This document shows positions 24,616-34,180 of a DNA stretch of 64,000 nucleotides, piece after piece. Made by a program: the position numbers and the translations under genes. Each line of letters opens with the position of its first letter. Positions within the stretch are counted from its first letter, which is position 1. A model generated the notes under the pieces. That model was not told where the DNA came from, ran no database searches, and saw only the letters and a program-made list of their open reading frames with translations. This DNA comes from RCIO01 sp965232405 (GTDB lineage Bacteria; Pseudomonadota; Alphaproteobacteria; Rhizobiales; Rhizobiaceae). The stretch is taken from NCBI GenBank assembly GCA_965232405.1, contig OZ246966.1, positions 1,302,001 through 1,366,000 of the forward strand, read 5' to 3'.

Positions 24616-25907
24616 CCCTTTCCGGGCTCGGGAGCGCTGAAGCGCGGATCGGCGATTTCCGGCCTGCCTTTCAGTGAGAGCATTGACCGGGACGGGTCCC
24701 GCTCGGCGATGACCTTGCCCTTCGAAATAACGCATAGGCGGTCAGCACGCAGGCGGATCGCCTCAACCGGATCGCTGGCGTCGAGCACAACGAGGCTGGC
24801 CGTCCTGCCGACTTCCAGTCCGTAGTCAGCCAAGCCGAGGATGGCGGCGCTTCCAGTCGTCACCATGTCGAAGCAGCGCCGCATGTCTTCCGGGCTCGTC
24901 ATCTGCGCCACATGCAGGCCCATGAATGCGACATCGAGCATGTCGCCGGTGCCCAGTGAATACCACGGGTCGAGCACACAGTCCTGGCCGAAGCCGACGC
25001 GGATGCCGGCCTTCAGCATCTCCGGTACACGGGTCAGGCCGCGCCGCTTGGGATATGTATCGTGGCGGCCCTGTAGCACGATGTTGATCAGGGGATTTGG
25101 TATCGCCGCCAATTCCGCCTCGGCCATCAGCGGCAGCAGCTTCGACACATAGTAGTTGTCCATCGAGTGCATGGAGGTGAGGTGCGAGCCGGCCACCCTG
25201 CCCTGCAGGCCGAGCCTGTGTGTCTCAAAGGCCAGTTGCTCGACATGGCGCGACATCGGGTCGTCGGTCTCGTCGCAATGCATGTCGACCATCAGCCCGC
25301 GTTCGGCGGCGATCTCGCAAAGTTCGGTGACGGATCGGCGGCCGTCCTCCATCAAGCGCTCGAAATGCGGGATGCCGCCAACGACATCGACGCCCATGTC
25401 GAGGGCGCGGAGCAGGTTCTGCTTCGCCGCCGGATCGCGGTAGAAACCGTCCTGCGGGAAGGCGACAAGCTGCAGATTGAGCCAGGGCGCGACCTCGCGC
25501 TTCACTTCAAGCAGCGCCTCGACCGCCAGCAACCGGTCGTCACAGACATCGACATGGCTACGGATCGCCAGCAGCCCCATCGCGGCAGCCCAGTCGCAAT
25601 AGGCGAGCGCCCGCTGCTTCACAGCATCCTGCGTCAACAGCGGCTTGAGTTCGCCCCATAGCGCGATGCCTTCAAGCAAGGTTCCTGAGGCGTTGATGCG
25701 CGGGCGTCCGTAGGACAGCGTTGCGTCCATGTGGAAATGCGGATCGACGAAGGGCGGTGAGACCAGATTGCCCGTCGCGTCGATCATGCGGCCAGCCTCG
25801 GCCGACAATCCGGCCTCTATCAACGCGATCTTGCCGCCCCGAACGCCGATATCGGCCTGACGGCCGTCAGGGAGCAAGCCTCCCTTCACAATGATGTCGA
25901 ATGTCAC
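24612..25907 (-). CDS. Amidohydrolase family protein, cytosine deaminase (CodA)-like
   Basis: A 431-residue metal-dependent hydrolase of the CodA branch. The GTG start has GGAGG 7 nt upstream. Metal ligands are visible in DPHFHMD near residue 58, HCDETDD near 210 and the aspartate of FGQDCVLDPW near 310. In E. coli CodA the last motif reads GHDDVFDPW; here the His is Gln and the second Asp is Cys, so the substrate probably differs from cytosine. It is next to the formate dehydrogenase operon only by convergence. A hydrolase of another heterocyclic amine or a cyclic ureide is possible. Confidence 0.8.
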   Translation of the reverse strand: MTFDIIVKGGLLPDGRQADIGVRGGKIALIEAGLSAEAGRMIDATGNLVSPPFVDPHFHMDATLSYGRPRINASGTLLEGIALWGELKPLLTQDAVKQRALAYCDWAAAMGLLAIRSHVDVCDDRLLAVEALLEVKREVAPWLNLQLVAFPQDGFYRDPAAKQNLLRALDMGVDVVGGIPHFERLMEDGRRSVTELCEIAAERGLMVDMHCDETDDPMSRHVEQLAFETHRLGLQGRVAGSHLTSMHSMDNYYVSKLLPLMAEAELAAIPNPLINIVLQGRHDTYPKRRGLTRVPEMLKAGIRVGFGQDCVLDPWYSLGTGDMLDVAFMGLHVAQMTSPEDMRRCFDMVTTGSAAILGLADYGLEVGRTASLVVLDASDPVEAIRLRADRLCVISKGKVIAERDPSRSMLSLKGRPEIADPRFSAPEPGKG

Positions 25908-26009
25908 CGTAAGCCTCCGGTCCGGGTTACGGCCAAGAACCTATGACGCGAGCCTGCCCGATGGCCAGCCGACACGGTCAGTCCGGCTCTGATTTCTCCT
26001 GCCGCGTAT

Positions 26010-26038
26010 TTGACATAAGCCTGCGCGATTGATGTATT
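26010..26038 (+). promoter_or_regulatory. Probable promoter of the macroglobulin-pbpC operon
   Basis: TTGACA at 26010-26015 is a perfect -35 element, followed by a 17-nt spacer and a weak TGTATT at 26033-26038. It lies 30 nt before the start codon at 26068. The -10 element is poor, so the exact position is uncertain. Confidence 0.45.
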
Positions 26039-26067
26039 TCCGTAGGGTTGGGCGGAGATCGAAGAAG

Positions 26068-29000
26068 ATGGTCCGATATCTTGTTTGTCTGGTTGTCCTG
26101 TTGGCGGCAAGCACGCTTCCAGCCAGGTCTGAAATCACCAATCCGGAGCTTCTTTCGCTCTCCGATGCCTATGCCCAATCGCTCCCGGCGGCTCCGGGCG
26201 ACCTATCGGTCACGGAGACGCTGAGGCAGATCAGCGAAGCGCGCAAACAGGGCCGTATTGCCGATGTGATCCGGCTTAGCGAACAACTCGTCGCGCACGA
26301 CAGTTCCAACGCACAGCTCTGGTTCAATCTGGCGCGTGCATGGCAAGTCACCGACCGCGCCGCGAACAACGGCTTGGCGGCCGCCATTCGCGCAGCAGGA
26401 CTTACCGACAAGGACAGCGAACGGCTGGACGCACTGCTCGTCGTATCGGCCTATCTGCGCGCGCAACTGTCTGCTCATCGCGAGCGCTACGATGCCTCGC
26501 TTGAGGCGATCGAGCAGGTCGATGGCGCCCTTGCGGCCGTCATCAATCTCAAATTCGACGACAATTTCGTCGCGCCGGAGGAAGACAATCCCGAAGGCCG
26601 CATAGCAGCGCTGGAAAAGACCCGCGAGAACGCCGTCGAGGAAAGCGAGATCGCCGCAGAGGGCATTGCCAACGCGGCATCCGCGCTGGACGAAATCTAC
26701 GGCGAAATCCAGGGCAGCCTGCCCGGTTCCGACATTGTCGAAATGCGGGGCGGCGATGCGCGACTCGACTTCTACGCTATCGGAGGCGATTTCGGCTTTG
26801 TCTCGCCGGTCTATCACGTTGTCGGCAACGATGTGGAAGCCTGTGTCGCGTTCAACAAGGATCTGAAGGAAAACAGCCGCGTCTATGGCGAGATGGTCGA
26901 ATTGCGCGCCGATGGTGAGTTGTTGCCAGGCGATGCATTCGATGTCCGCGCCCAGGGGCGCGATCTGTGCATCTTGAGGCTCGAACCCGGCCGCAGCTAC
27001 GAGGCGAAATTGCTGGTCGGTCTGCCGGCCGAAGACGACTCGAAACTGGCCAAGCTCACAACCGCCTATGTCAGCATCCCCGATCTTCCCTCGCGTATCG
27101 GCTTTGCCGACGGCGAGTTCATGCTGCCGCGCAGCGGACCGGGCGACCTGCCCATCTCGCTGACCAACACCGAGAGTTTCCCGCTCACCATCAACCGCAT
27201 CGTCGATCGCACGCTGCACCGGCATCTGGCGCTCGGGCACATCCGCAACGGCATTCCGAATGCCGAATATCAGGCGCTGATCACGCAGTTCTCGGAGGTG
27301 CTTTGGGAAGGCGGCGCCGAGCGGCCGCTGGATGAGCGCGAGCGAAACACGACCATTCGCTCCTTCATTCCGGTGCGCACAATACTGCAGGACCGGGCGG
27401 ACTGGATTGCCCGCGGCGACAGGGCAGACTGGAACAGGCAGGGCCTGTTGCGCTCTATATCGCAGCCTGTGCGCGGCATTTCCGACCCGCGCCTGAGCAT
27501 TGCAGGCAGCTTTGTCGCCGGCCCACTCGACATGGATCCCGACCTTGCAGGCAAGTTCGTGCCGGGCGTCTACGCACTGGCGACGCCGGTTCCCGACACC
27601 GGGCCCAATGTGACATTCCACTGCTCGAACTCGCCGCTGGAAACCTGTCAGGTCTATGCCGCGCAATGGTTCGTGATTACCGATATCGGCCTCACCTTCT
27701 ATGAGGGCGAGCGCGACTTCACGGTGCTGGCACGGTCGCTGACGAGCGGCGGGCCGGTGGAAGATGCGCGCATCCAGCTGGTGACCAAGGGAAACCGCGT
27801 ACTTGCAGAGGCCGCGACAGACGAAAACGGCGTGGCACGCTTCGACCGTAGCCTGACCATCGGCGAAGGCAGCAATGCGCTTGTCGCCGTCATGGCGGAG
27901 ACAGAAAGCGACTTCAATTTCCTGTCGTTCGGGCCGGAGCGGCTGGACCTGTCGCGGCTCAATGTCGATGGCGCGACCGACGAGGCGCCGTCCGGCGCAA
28001 TGATCTACACAGATCGCGGTATCTATCAGCCGGGCGAAAGCGCCGAGGTGCTGGCCTTGCTGCGCAATCGCGCCGCCGCACCCGACCGCCTGCGCGGGGT
28101 GGAGCTCAGGCTCGAGATCACCGATTACACCATCAAGGCGCAACCGCTGGATGCGCGCGACTGGCGCGCCGGCGGCGCACTTGTCCCGTTCGAGGTACCC
28201 GAAACGGCGAAGACCGGCACAGCCGTGCTGAAGCTGGTTTCGGCCGCCAATGACGTTCTGGCCGAGACAACCTTGCAGATCGGCAAGATCAGGCCGGACC
28301 GGGCACGCATAGCGTTTCCGACAGACGAGCGCGAGGCGCTGCGGGTCCGCGCGGGCGGCGGCGACACGGTCGAGATCGCGGGAGCCGTTCGCGCGCAGTA
28401 TCTCTACGGTGCGGAAGGAACCGGACAGGCGCCGGCGGCCAATCTGAAGGCGGAAGTGACGGTGCGTGTCGCGCCTGTCGCAACGCCGGTAGACCGCTGT
28501 TATGGCGGGCTCGTCTTCGGCCGCTTCGACGACCAGAGCCTGCCGGCAGTGTCGGGGAACGACGTCTTCTACACCGATGCCGAGGGCATGCTGTCACTCA
28601 GGCTGTCGCGCGTGCGGCTGCCCGCAACGACAAAACCGCTGGCCGCAACGGTCGAGGTGACGCTGTTCGATGCGGCAGGCCCGGTCGCCAGCGGACAACA
28701 CACGATCCATGTGCCGGGCCGTGAACCCGCACTCGGCGTTTCGGCCGTGCCGCGGCCGGTCCTGCTGGACAGTGGCGGCTACCGCCTCGCGCTGGATATC
28801 GCCTCGGTCGACGCCTCCGGGCAGGCCGCTCTTGGCCGCGATGTCGAAATCCTTGTCGAACGCGAGCGCGAATCCTACGCATGGGAAAACATCGACGGCG
28901 TATGGGAACACACGCAACTCAGGCAGCGCGAGGAGGTATCGCGCACGCGCGCCTCGCTCGACCGGCTTGAAGAAGTGGGCGGCCCCTGCCCCGGCGTTGT

Positions 29001-32000
29001 CACCGTGTCTGAAGCCGCTACCGGCATGGATGACGGCCGCTATGTGGTGACCGTCATGGATGCGCGCGGCGACGCGATTGCCTCGACGCGCTTCACCACC
29101 GGCGTTGCGCAGACCTCGGTGGAAGATCTGGAACCCAATATCTTCGTTCTTTCGTCCGACCAGCAGCGCTATGCGCCGGGCGAGACGGTGACGCTCTCGA
29201 TCGAGGCGCCGTTCCGCACCGGCGAAGCGGTGGTCGCAGTTGCAGCCGGCGATATCGTGCAGTGGGAGTCCGGCGAAGTTCGCGACGGGACGGGCACAAT
29301 CACGTTCACCGCCGACGAGACATGGGCCGGACGCGGCTTCTATGCGCTGGCGACAGTGTTCAAGGCCGACCCCGGCGACGTCCGCTCATACGGCCCTGCG
29401 CGTGCACTTGGCGCTGCCTATTTCGAGGTCTCCGCCGCCAACGACAGTTTCGCGCTCAGGATCGAACGCGAAGGCGCCAGTCTGGAGAACTTCATCCGGC
29501 CCGACGAGCCGTTGCGTTTTGATGTCTGTGTGCTTGGACCGGACGGGCAGTGCGGCGTGAACAATCTCCCCGAAGCCTATGCGGTGGCCTATGTCGTCGA
29601 TGAGGGGTTGCTCAGCCTCACCGGCCACGAAGCCGAGGCTGCGAGACTGCAGGGAGAGATTATCGGCAAGGCACGGCTTGGGCTGCGGGTCATGGACAAT
29701 TATGGCCGGCTGCTTCTGAAGGAAGGCGGCGACCGCCCGGGCCGGCTGGCCCTCACCAACTACACTTCGACGAACATTATCGCAGCCGCAAGCGGACCGG
29801 TGCCGCTGCGCGATGGCAGGGCGTCATTCAATTTCGACGACCTCGATCTCCACACCGGATCGCTGAAATTGTTCGTCGTCGCATGGTCGGCAGAGCATGT
29901 GGCGGCCACGGGCGAAACCGTGCCTGTGCGCCACCTCGTGGTGTCGAGCCTTGGAACGCCCGAATTCTTCCTTGCCGGTGACCGGCCGCTGCTGCCACTC
30001 AGGCTCGAAAACATCAGCTTCATCGACCACCCCGGCGACTACCGGCTCGATTTCGATGCCGAAGGCGGGATTGCGGTCGGTTTGGCCAATCTCGACGGCA
30101 GCGAGATCGCGCCGCAAGCCGACGGATCGTTCCGGGTGCGGATACCGCAAGGCGACCCGCAGGACCTGTATTTGCGCGTCAATGTGCCCGAGGGGATAGA
30201 AGGCACCTATCAGTTGGCGCTCGACCTGACAGTCGAGGATGCACAGATACCTCTGCCGCCTGCAGAGACGCGCCGCGAATGGCGGCTTGCGGTGCGGCCG
30301 TCCGCCGTGGCCGCACAGGAATATATAAGCTTCCCGTTGACGGAACGCCGGACCGATCTGGCGCAATTGCTCGAAGGGCTGGTGGAGGACCGCTACGATC
30401 CGGCGACAGTCAATGTCGTGGCGCGCTTTGCCGGTGGCGACAACATCCTGCGTCTGGCAAGCCTCGGCGGCAGCGGCGAAGATGATCCGCATGCTCTGCT
30501 CGACCAGATGATCTGGCAAGGGTTTGTCGACCTGCAACAACTCGGCGCGGAACAGTCGGAAGGCCGGCGGGCACGGGTTCAGAAAAACATCGACGGCATT
30601 CAAGCGCTGCAATTGGCCGATGGTGCGTTCGTGCCTTACCGGACCGATGGCGACTTCATGCCGATCGAGGTTGGTTTCGACACGATCGCCGGCGAACAGG
30701 TACGACACGGTCTGTTGCGCAACGCGTCGGCGCTCGATTTTCTGATCCGCGCACGCAAGGCAGGCTATGCCGTTGCAGAAGACGCCATCACCAACTCCAT
30801 CGCATTTCTCAAGGGCCGCGTTGCCGATGCGTTGAACGCACCGGACTGGAGAGGCCCGGAAATCGGGCGCGAACTCCTGTGTACGCTCGAATCGCGCTAC
30901 GCGATGCTGATCCTCGTCCAGCTGGGCGAGGTCAGCACTTACCAGATGGAACAGCTCGGCTTCTGCGAAGGATCGGCCGAGGGGATGGAAGGCGAGGAGC
31001 CTGCCGAGGCCGTGATGGACGTTTCCCTCGGCCAGTCGGCATTGTCTGAACTGGTCACGCTGGCGGTCATGTCCGAGTTCGGCGAGCCGGTGGATGCCGA
31101 AGCCACGCTGGCTGCCTATTACGACGATCCCGGACAGTATTTCGGCGACCTCGACGAATACCGCAAAGCGATTGGCGTCAGCATGCTGGCGCACACCGGT
31201 ATCCGCGACGAGGTGCTGCGCACGCTAGCCAACTCGTTCCTTGACCAGACGCGGCCGCTCGATCTCAGAACACGCGCATGGCTGGCGCGTTCGGTTTCCG
31301 ATCTGGACCTGCCTGAAGACGTCAAGCTTGCCGCCACCGACATCGATGCCAGCGACCCGGACCTCGCCGCGCTGACGGCTCGTTCCGATGGTGTCGTGGA
31401 AAGCACCGAAATCGCCTATCTCGATCTTCGGGATCGTGCGCTTTCGATCGGTCAGGCAGGCGGCCCGCAGGCCCGCGCGTTCGTTCGCATCGGCGGCAAG
31501 CTGACCAACGGACAGGACCTCGCCCTGCCGGAAAGCAGCATCCAGCGGCGCTTCTTCCATCCTGATTCCGGTCGCGAGTTCGACCCGACCCGGGAAAGGC
31601 TGGAGGTGGGCGACCTGATGGTCGTGATGCTGGAAGTCAAAGCGGAAGCGATGGAGCGCTTCATCGAAGACCGCCAGTCCGATATCGGCTTCACCTACGG
31701 GCCGCTGTCGGTGGAAGCGCTGCTGCCGAGTGCGTTCACGCTTGTCTCGCCCGACCTTTCGGCGGTGACGCCGCGAGGCGATCTTGAGCGGCTGCCGGTC
31801 TTGGGCAGTCTGCGCGCCGTCGACGCCGATCCGCAAAGCTGGCGGGCGATCGTGGTGCCGGCAACCAGCTCGGCGCTCCAGATCCCGGAAGAGGCAGGCA
31901 CGGAGCCTGAGGTGGGAGAGGGAATCGAGTTCCGGCAGGCATTCGTGGTGAGCGTATCGGCCGCAGGCTCGTTCCTGTTCCCGTCCACCACCATCGACCC

Positions 32001-32079
32001 GCTGGATTTCCCCGGCAACACGCTGCTCAGCCAGGCAGCGACGCTGGAGGTCGACATACCGGCGGAGCAGCGCAGGTGA
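26068..32079 (+). CDS. Bacterial alpha-2-macroglobulin family protein without thioester
   Basis: A 2003-residue exported protein. ATG 26068 has GGAG upstream, and residues 1-21 form a signal peptide without lipobox, so a soluble periplasmic product is expected rather than a lipoprotein. The N-terminal helical repeat region (about 40-140) is followed by macroglobulin domains. Family anchors are YTDRGIYQPGESAEV near 647 and AYVVDEGLLSLTGHEA near 1175. The thioester loop usually reading CxEQ should lie near residue 1465; this region (LASLGGSGEDDPHALLDQ) has no cysteine, so covalent trapping is not expected. It overlaps pbpC by 4 nt (GTGA). Family members are thought to trap proteases and guard the envelope, as E. 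coli YfhM with PBP1C. Confidence 0.9.
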   Translation: MVRYLVCLVVLLAASTLPARSEITNPELLSLSDAYAQSLPAAPGDLSVTETLRQISEARKQGRIADVIRLSEQLVAHDSSNAQLWFNLARAWQVTDRAANNGLAAAIRAAGLTDKDSERLDALLVVSAYLRAQLSAHRERYDASLEAIEQVDGALAAVINLKFDDNFVAPEEDNPEGRIAALEKTRENAVEESEIAAEGIANAASALDEIYGEIQGSLPGSDIVEMRGGDARLDFYAIGGDFGFVSPVYHVVGNDVEACVAFNKDLKENSRVYGEMVELRADGELLPGDAFDVRAQGRDLCILRLEPGRSYEAKLLVGLPAEDDSKLAKLTTAYVSIPDLPSRIGFADGEFMLPRSGPGDLPISLTNTESFPLTINRIVDRTLHRHLALGHIRNGIPNAEYQALITQFSEVLWEGGAERPLDERERNTTIRSFIPVRTILQDRADWIARGDRADWNRQGLLRSISQPVRGISDPRLSIAGSFVAGPLDMDPDLAGKFVPGVYALATPVPDTGPNVTFHCSNSPLETCQVYAAQWFVITDIGLTFYEGERDFTVLARSLTSGGPVEDARIQLVTKGNRVLAEAATDENGVARFDRSLTIGEGSNALVAVMAETESDFNFLSFGPERLDLSRLNVDGATDEAPSGAMIYTDRGIYQPGESAEVLALLRNRAAAPDRLRGVELRLEITDYTIKAQPLDARDWRAGGALVPFEVPETAKTGTAVLKLVSAANDVLAETTLQIGKIRPDRARIAFPTDEREALRVRAGGGDTVEIAGAVRAQYLYGAEGTGQAPAANLKAEVTVRVAPVATPVDRCYGGLVFGRFDDQSLPAVSGNDVFYTDAEGMLSLRLSRVRLPATTKPLAATVEVTLFDAAGPVASGQHTIHVPGREPALGVSAVPRPVLLDSGGYRLALDIASVDASGQAALGRDVEILVERERESYAWENIDGVWEHTQLRQREEVSRTRASLDRLEEVGGPCPGVVTVSEAATGMDDGRYVVTVMDARGDAIASTRFTTGVAQTSVEDLEPNIFVLSSDQQRYAPGETVTLSIEAPFRTGEAVVAVAAGDIVQWESGEVRDGTGTITFTADETWAGRGFYALATVFKADPGDVRSYGPARALGAAYFEVSAANDSFALRIEREGASLENFIRPDEPLRFDVCVLGPDGQCGVNNLPEAYAVAYVVDEGLLSLTGHEAEAARLQGEIIGKARLGLRVMDNYGRLLLKEGGDRPGRLALTNYTSTNIIAAASGPVPLRDGRASFNFDDLDLHTGSLKLFVVAWSAEHVAATGETVPVRHLVVSSLGTPEFFLAGDRPLLPLRLENISFIDHPGDYRLDFDAEGGIAVGLANLDGSEIAPQADGSFRVRIPQGDPQDLYLRVNVPEGIEGTYQLALDLTVEDAQIPLPPAETRREWRLAVRPSAVAAQEYISFPLTERRTDLAQLLEGLVEDRYDPATVNVVARFAGGDNILRLASLGGSGEDDPHALLDQMIWQGFVDLQQLGAEQSEGRRARVQKNIDGIQALQLADGAFVPYRTDGDFMPIEVGFDTIAGEQVRHGLLRNASALDFLIRARKAGYAVAEDAITNSIAFLKGRVADALNAPDWRGPEIGRELLCTLESRYAMLILVQLGEVSTYQMEQLGFCEGSAEGMEGEEPAEAVMDVSLGQSALSELVTLAVMSEFGEPVDAEATLAAYYDDPGQYFGDLDEYRKAIGVSMLAHTGIRDEVLRTLANSFLDQTRPLDLRTRAWLARSVSDLDLPEDVKLAATDIDASDPDLAALTARSDGVVESTEIAYLDLRDRALSIGQAGGPQARAFVRIGGKLTNGQDLALPESSIQRRFFHPDSGREFDPTRERLEVGDLMVVMLEVKAEAMERFIEDRQSDIGFTYGPLSVEALLPSAFTLVSPDLSAVTPRGDLERLPVLGSLRAVDADPQSWRAIVVPATSSALQIPEEAGTEPEVGEGIEFRQAFVVSVSAAGSFLFPSTTIDPLDFPGNTLLSQAATLEVDIPAEQRR

Positions 32080-34166
32080 ACATTGCCGCCCATGCCGCCC
32101 GGCTCTTCAGCCACGGCGTGCTGGCATTCCTGGCATGCGTGGTGTCGCTGGAGCTCGCGGTCCGGTTGGTCGACCTGCCTGATCCCTCGAGGCTCGCCGG
32201 AAACGCCAGGCTGCTGGTCGCCGAGGACGGCAGCACTCTGGGGGGCTACCTGTCGCCCGACGAGAAATGGCGCTTTGCGCCTGAGCTCGACGCCACCGAC
32301 CCGGCCTATGTCGACCTTCTGATTGCCTATGAGGACCGGAACTTCCGTTCTCACAAGGGCGTCGATGTGGGCGCCGCAATCCGCGCAGCGGGACAGGCCG
32401 TGCGGCACCAGCGCATCGTTTCCGGCGCGTCGACGCTGACCATGCAGCTCGTGCGGCTTCTCGATCCGCGCAGCCGTGGGCTTGAAGCAAAGGCGCTGGA
32501 AGCGCTGCGCGCGGTGAAACTGGAACGGTTTCTCACGAAGGAAGAAGTCCTGCACGCCTATCTGTCGGTCGCGCCTTTCGGCGGCAATGTCGAAGGCGTG
32601 CGAGCGGCATCGCTGATCTATCTCGGCAAGGAGCCGGGGCAGCTCACGCTCGCCGAGGCCGCGTTGCTGGTGGCGCTGCCGCAGGCACCGGAGGCGCGGC
32701 GACCTGACCGCGCGCCGGATGCGGCACGGGCAGCGCGCGACCGGGTGCTTGCCAGCCTTGCCGGGCGCGGCGTCATCACCGACGCAGAAGCCCATAATGC
32801 CGCACGGCAGAAACTTGCGATCAAGCGCGACGCGCTGCCGCGCCACGCATTCCATCTCGGGCTGCGGCAGATACGGGCCGAAGGTACAACCAGACTCGAC
32901 CTGATCCCGACCCTGATTGACCGCAAACTTCAGGTGAAGGCGGAGGCGGTCGCAAAGGCAGCACTGAGGCGCTGGGAAAGCGGCGTCAACATAGCCATTG
33001 CCGTGATCCGAAACCGCGATGGCGCAGTGGTCGGTTATGTCGGCTCAGGCGAACCCGGCTCACGCGCCCGCGACGGTTATGTCGATCTGGTGCAGGCCGT
33101 GCGCTCGCCGGGCTCGGCGCTCAAGCCATTCATCTACGCAATGGCGTTCGAGAAGCTGATCGTTCACCCCGACACGATCGTTGCCGACCAGCCGATCGAC
33201 CTTGCCGGCTATCGGCCTGACAATGCCGACGGCATTTATTCCGGCGACATTTCGATCAGGCAGGCGCTGATCCTGTCGAAGAACACCGTGCCGGTCATGC
33301 TTCTCGACGAGGTAGGCATTCCAGCGTTTCTCAGCCGCTTCCGGACAGTCGGCAACCCGCTGCGTCTCGGCGCGTCGGACAGCGAAGCGGGGCTCGCAGT
33401 GGCACTGGGCGGCATCGGGGTCACGCCGCTTCAGCTCACCTGGTTCTACTCCGCCTTCGCCAATGAGGGCGAACTGAAAGCGTTGCGTTTTGCACCCGGC
33501 GACCGGCGCCGCTCGCTCGGAAACCTGTTCTCGCCGGCGGCTGCCAACGCGGTGGCCGACATTCTGGCCGATGTGCCGCCCCCTGCCGGCAGGGCGCGGC
33601 TCGCAGCCGGCGACGGTACAAGGCGCATCGGCTTCAAGACCGGCACGTCATACGGTTTTCGCGATGCCTGGGCGGTCGGGTTCGACAAGGACCATACGGT
33701 GGGCGTCTGGATCGGACGACCCGACGGCGCCCCGCATCTGGGCGCCTATGGCGTGTCGGCGGCTGCCCCGGTGCTGATGCAGGTATTCGACGCACTGCCG
33801 GTGCCGGACCGGGGTGCGGCGGCCGGGCGCAAACCGCTTGGTGCGCTGGCCAGCCCGCGCACCTTGCCCGAGCGTCTGCAGCGCTTCGGGCCGGCGACCG
33901 CATCCGAACCGCTGGAACCGCTCGAAATCGTCTATCCGCGATCCGGCGCGCAGATTGCAGCGCAGCGCGATGCGGACGAGGCTGTTTCGCTGCCATTGAA
34001 GGTTGCAGGCGGGCGACCGCCCTATCGCTGGACGGTGCTTGGCCGGGAGCAGGAACCGGAACCGACAGCCGAGCACTGGGTTTCGATCTCGGGCAGGGGC
34101 CAGATCGACATCGCCGTCACCGACGCCGACGGCAAGGTAAGCCGCGCATCCTTCTGGTTCGAGTGA
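32076..34166 (+). CDS. pbpC: Penicillin-binding protein 1C
   Basis: A 696-residue bifunctional class A penicillin-binding protein anchored by an N-terminal transmembrane segment (LFSHGVLAFLACVVSLELAV). The glycosyltransferase domain has its catalytic glutamate at Glu86 in YEDRNFRSHKG. The transpeptidase domain has SxxK at Ser347 (SALKPF), SKN in LSKNTVPV and KTGTS at Lys521. A C-terminal PBP1C domain (about 620-696) completes the family architecture. The GTG start overlaps the macroglobulin stop, so the pair is translated together, the arrangement conserved between macroglobulins and pbpC in many proteobacteria. Expected to act in peptidoglycan repair or synthesis. Confidence 0.96.
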   Translation: MNIAAHAARLFSHGVLAFLACVVSLELAVRLVDLPDPSRLAGNARLLVAEDGSTLGGYLSPDEKWRFAPELDATDPAYVDLLIAYEDRNFRSHKGVDVGAAIRAAGQAVRHQRIVSGASTLTMQLVRLLDPRSRGLEAKALEALRAVKLERFLTKEEVLHAYLSVAPFGGNVEGVRAASLIYLGKEPGQLTLAEAALLVALPQAPEARRPDRAPDAARAARDRVLASLAGRGVITDAEAHNAARQKLAIKRDALPRHAFHLGLRQIRAEGTTRLDLIPTLIDRKLQVKAEAVAKAALRRWESGVNIAIAVIRNRDGAVVGYVGSGEPGSRARDGYVDLVQAVRSPGSALKPFIYAMAFEKLIVHPDTIVADQPIDLAGYRPDNADGIYSGDISIRQALILSKNTVPVMLLDEVGIPAFLSRFRTVGNPLRLGASDSEAGLAVALGGIGVTPLQLTWFYSAFANEGELKALRFAPGDRRRSLGNLFSPAAANAVADILADVPPPAGRARLAAGDGTRRIGFKTGTSYGFRDAWAVGFDKDHTVGVWIGRPDGAPHLGAYGVSAAAPVLMQVFDALPVPDRGAAAGRKPLGALASPRTLPERLQRFGPATASEPLEPLEIVYPRSGAQIAAQRDADEAVSLPLKVAGGRPPYRWTVLGREQEPEPTAEHWVSISGRGQIDIAVTDADGKVSRASFWFE

Positions 34167-34180
34167 GCGCTGAAGGAGGC

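Noticed and set aside
26203..28143. A 646-codon open frame on the minus strand
   Set aside because: It lies entirely inside the macroglobulin gene in the opposite direction, shows no family motifs, and is the usual antisense shadow of GC-rich coding sequence.
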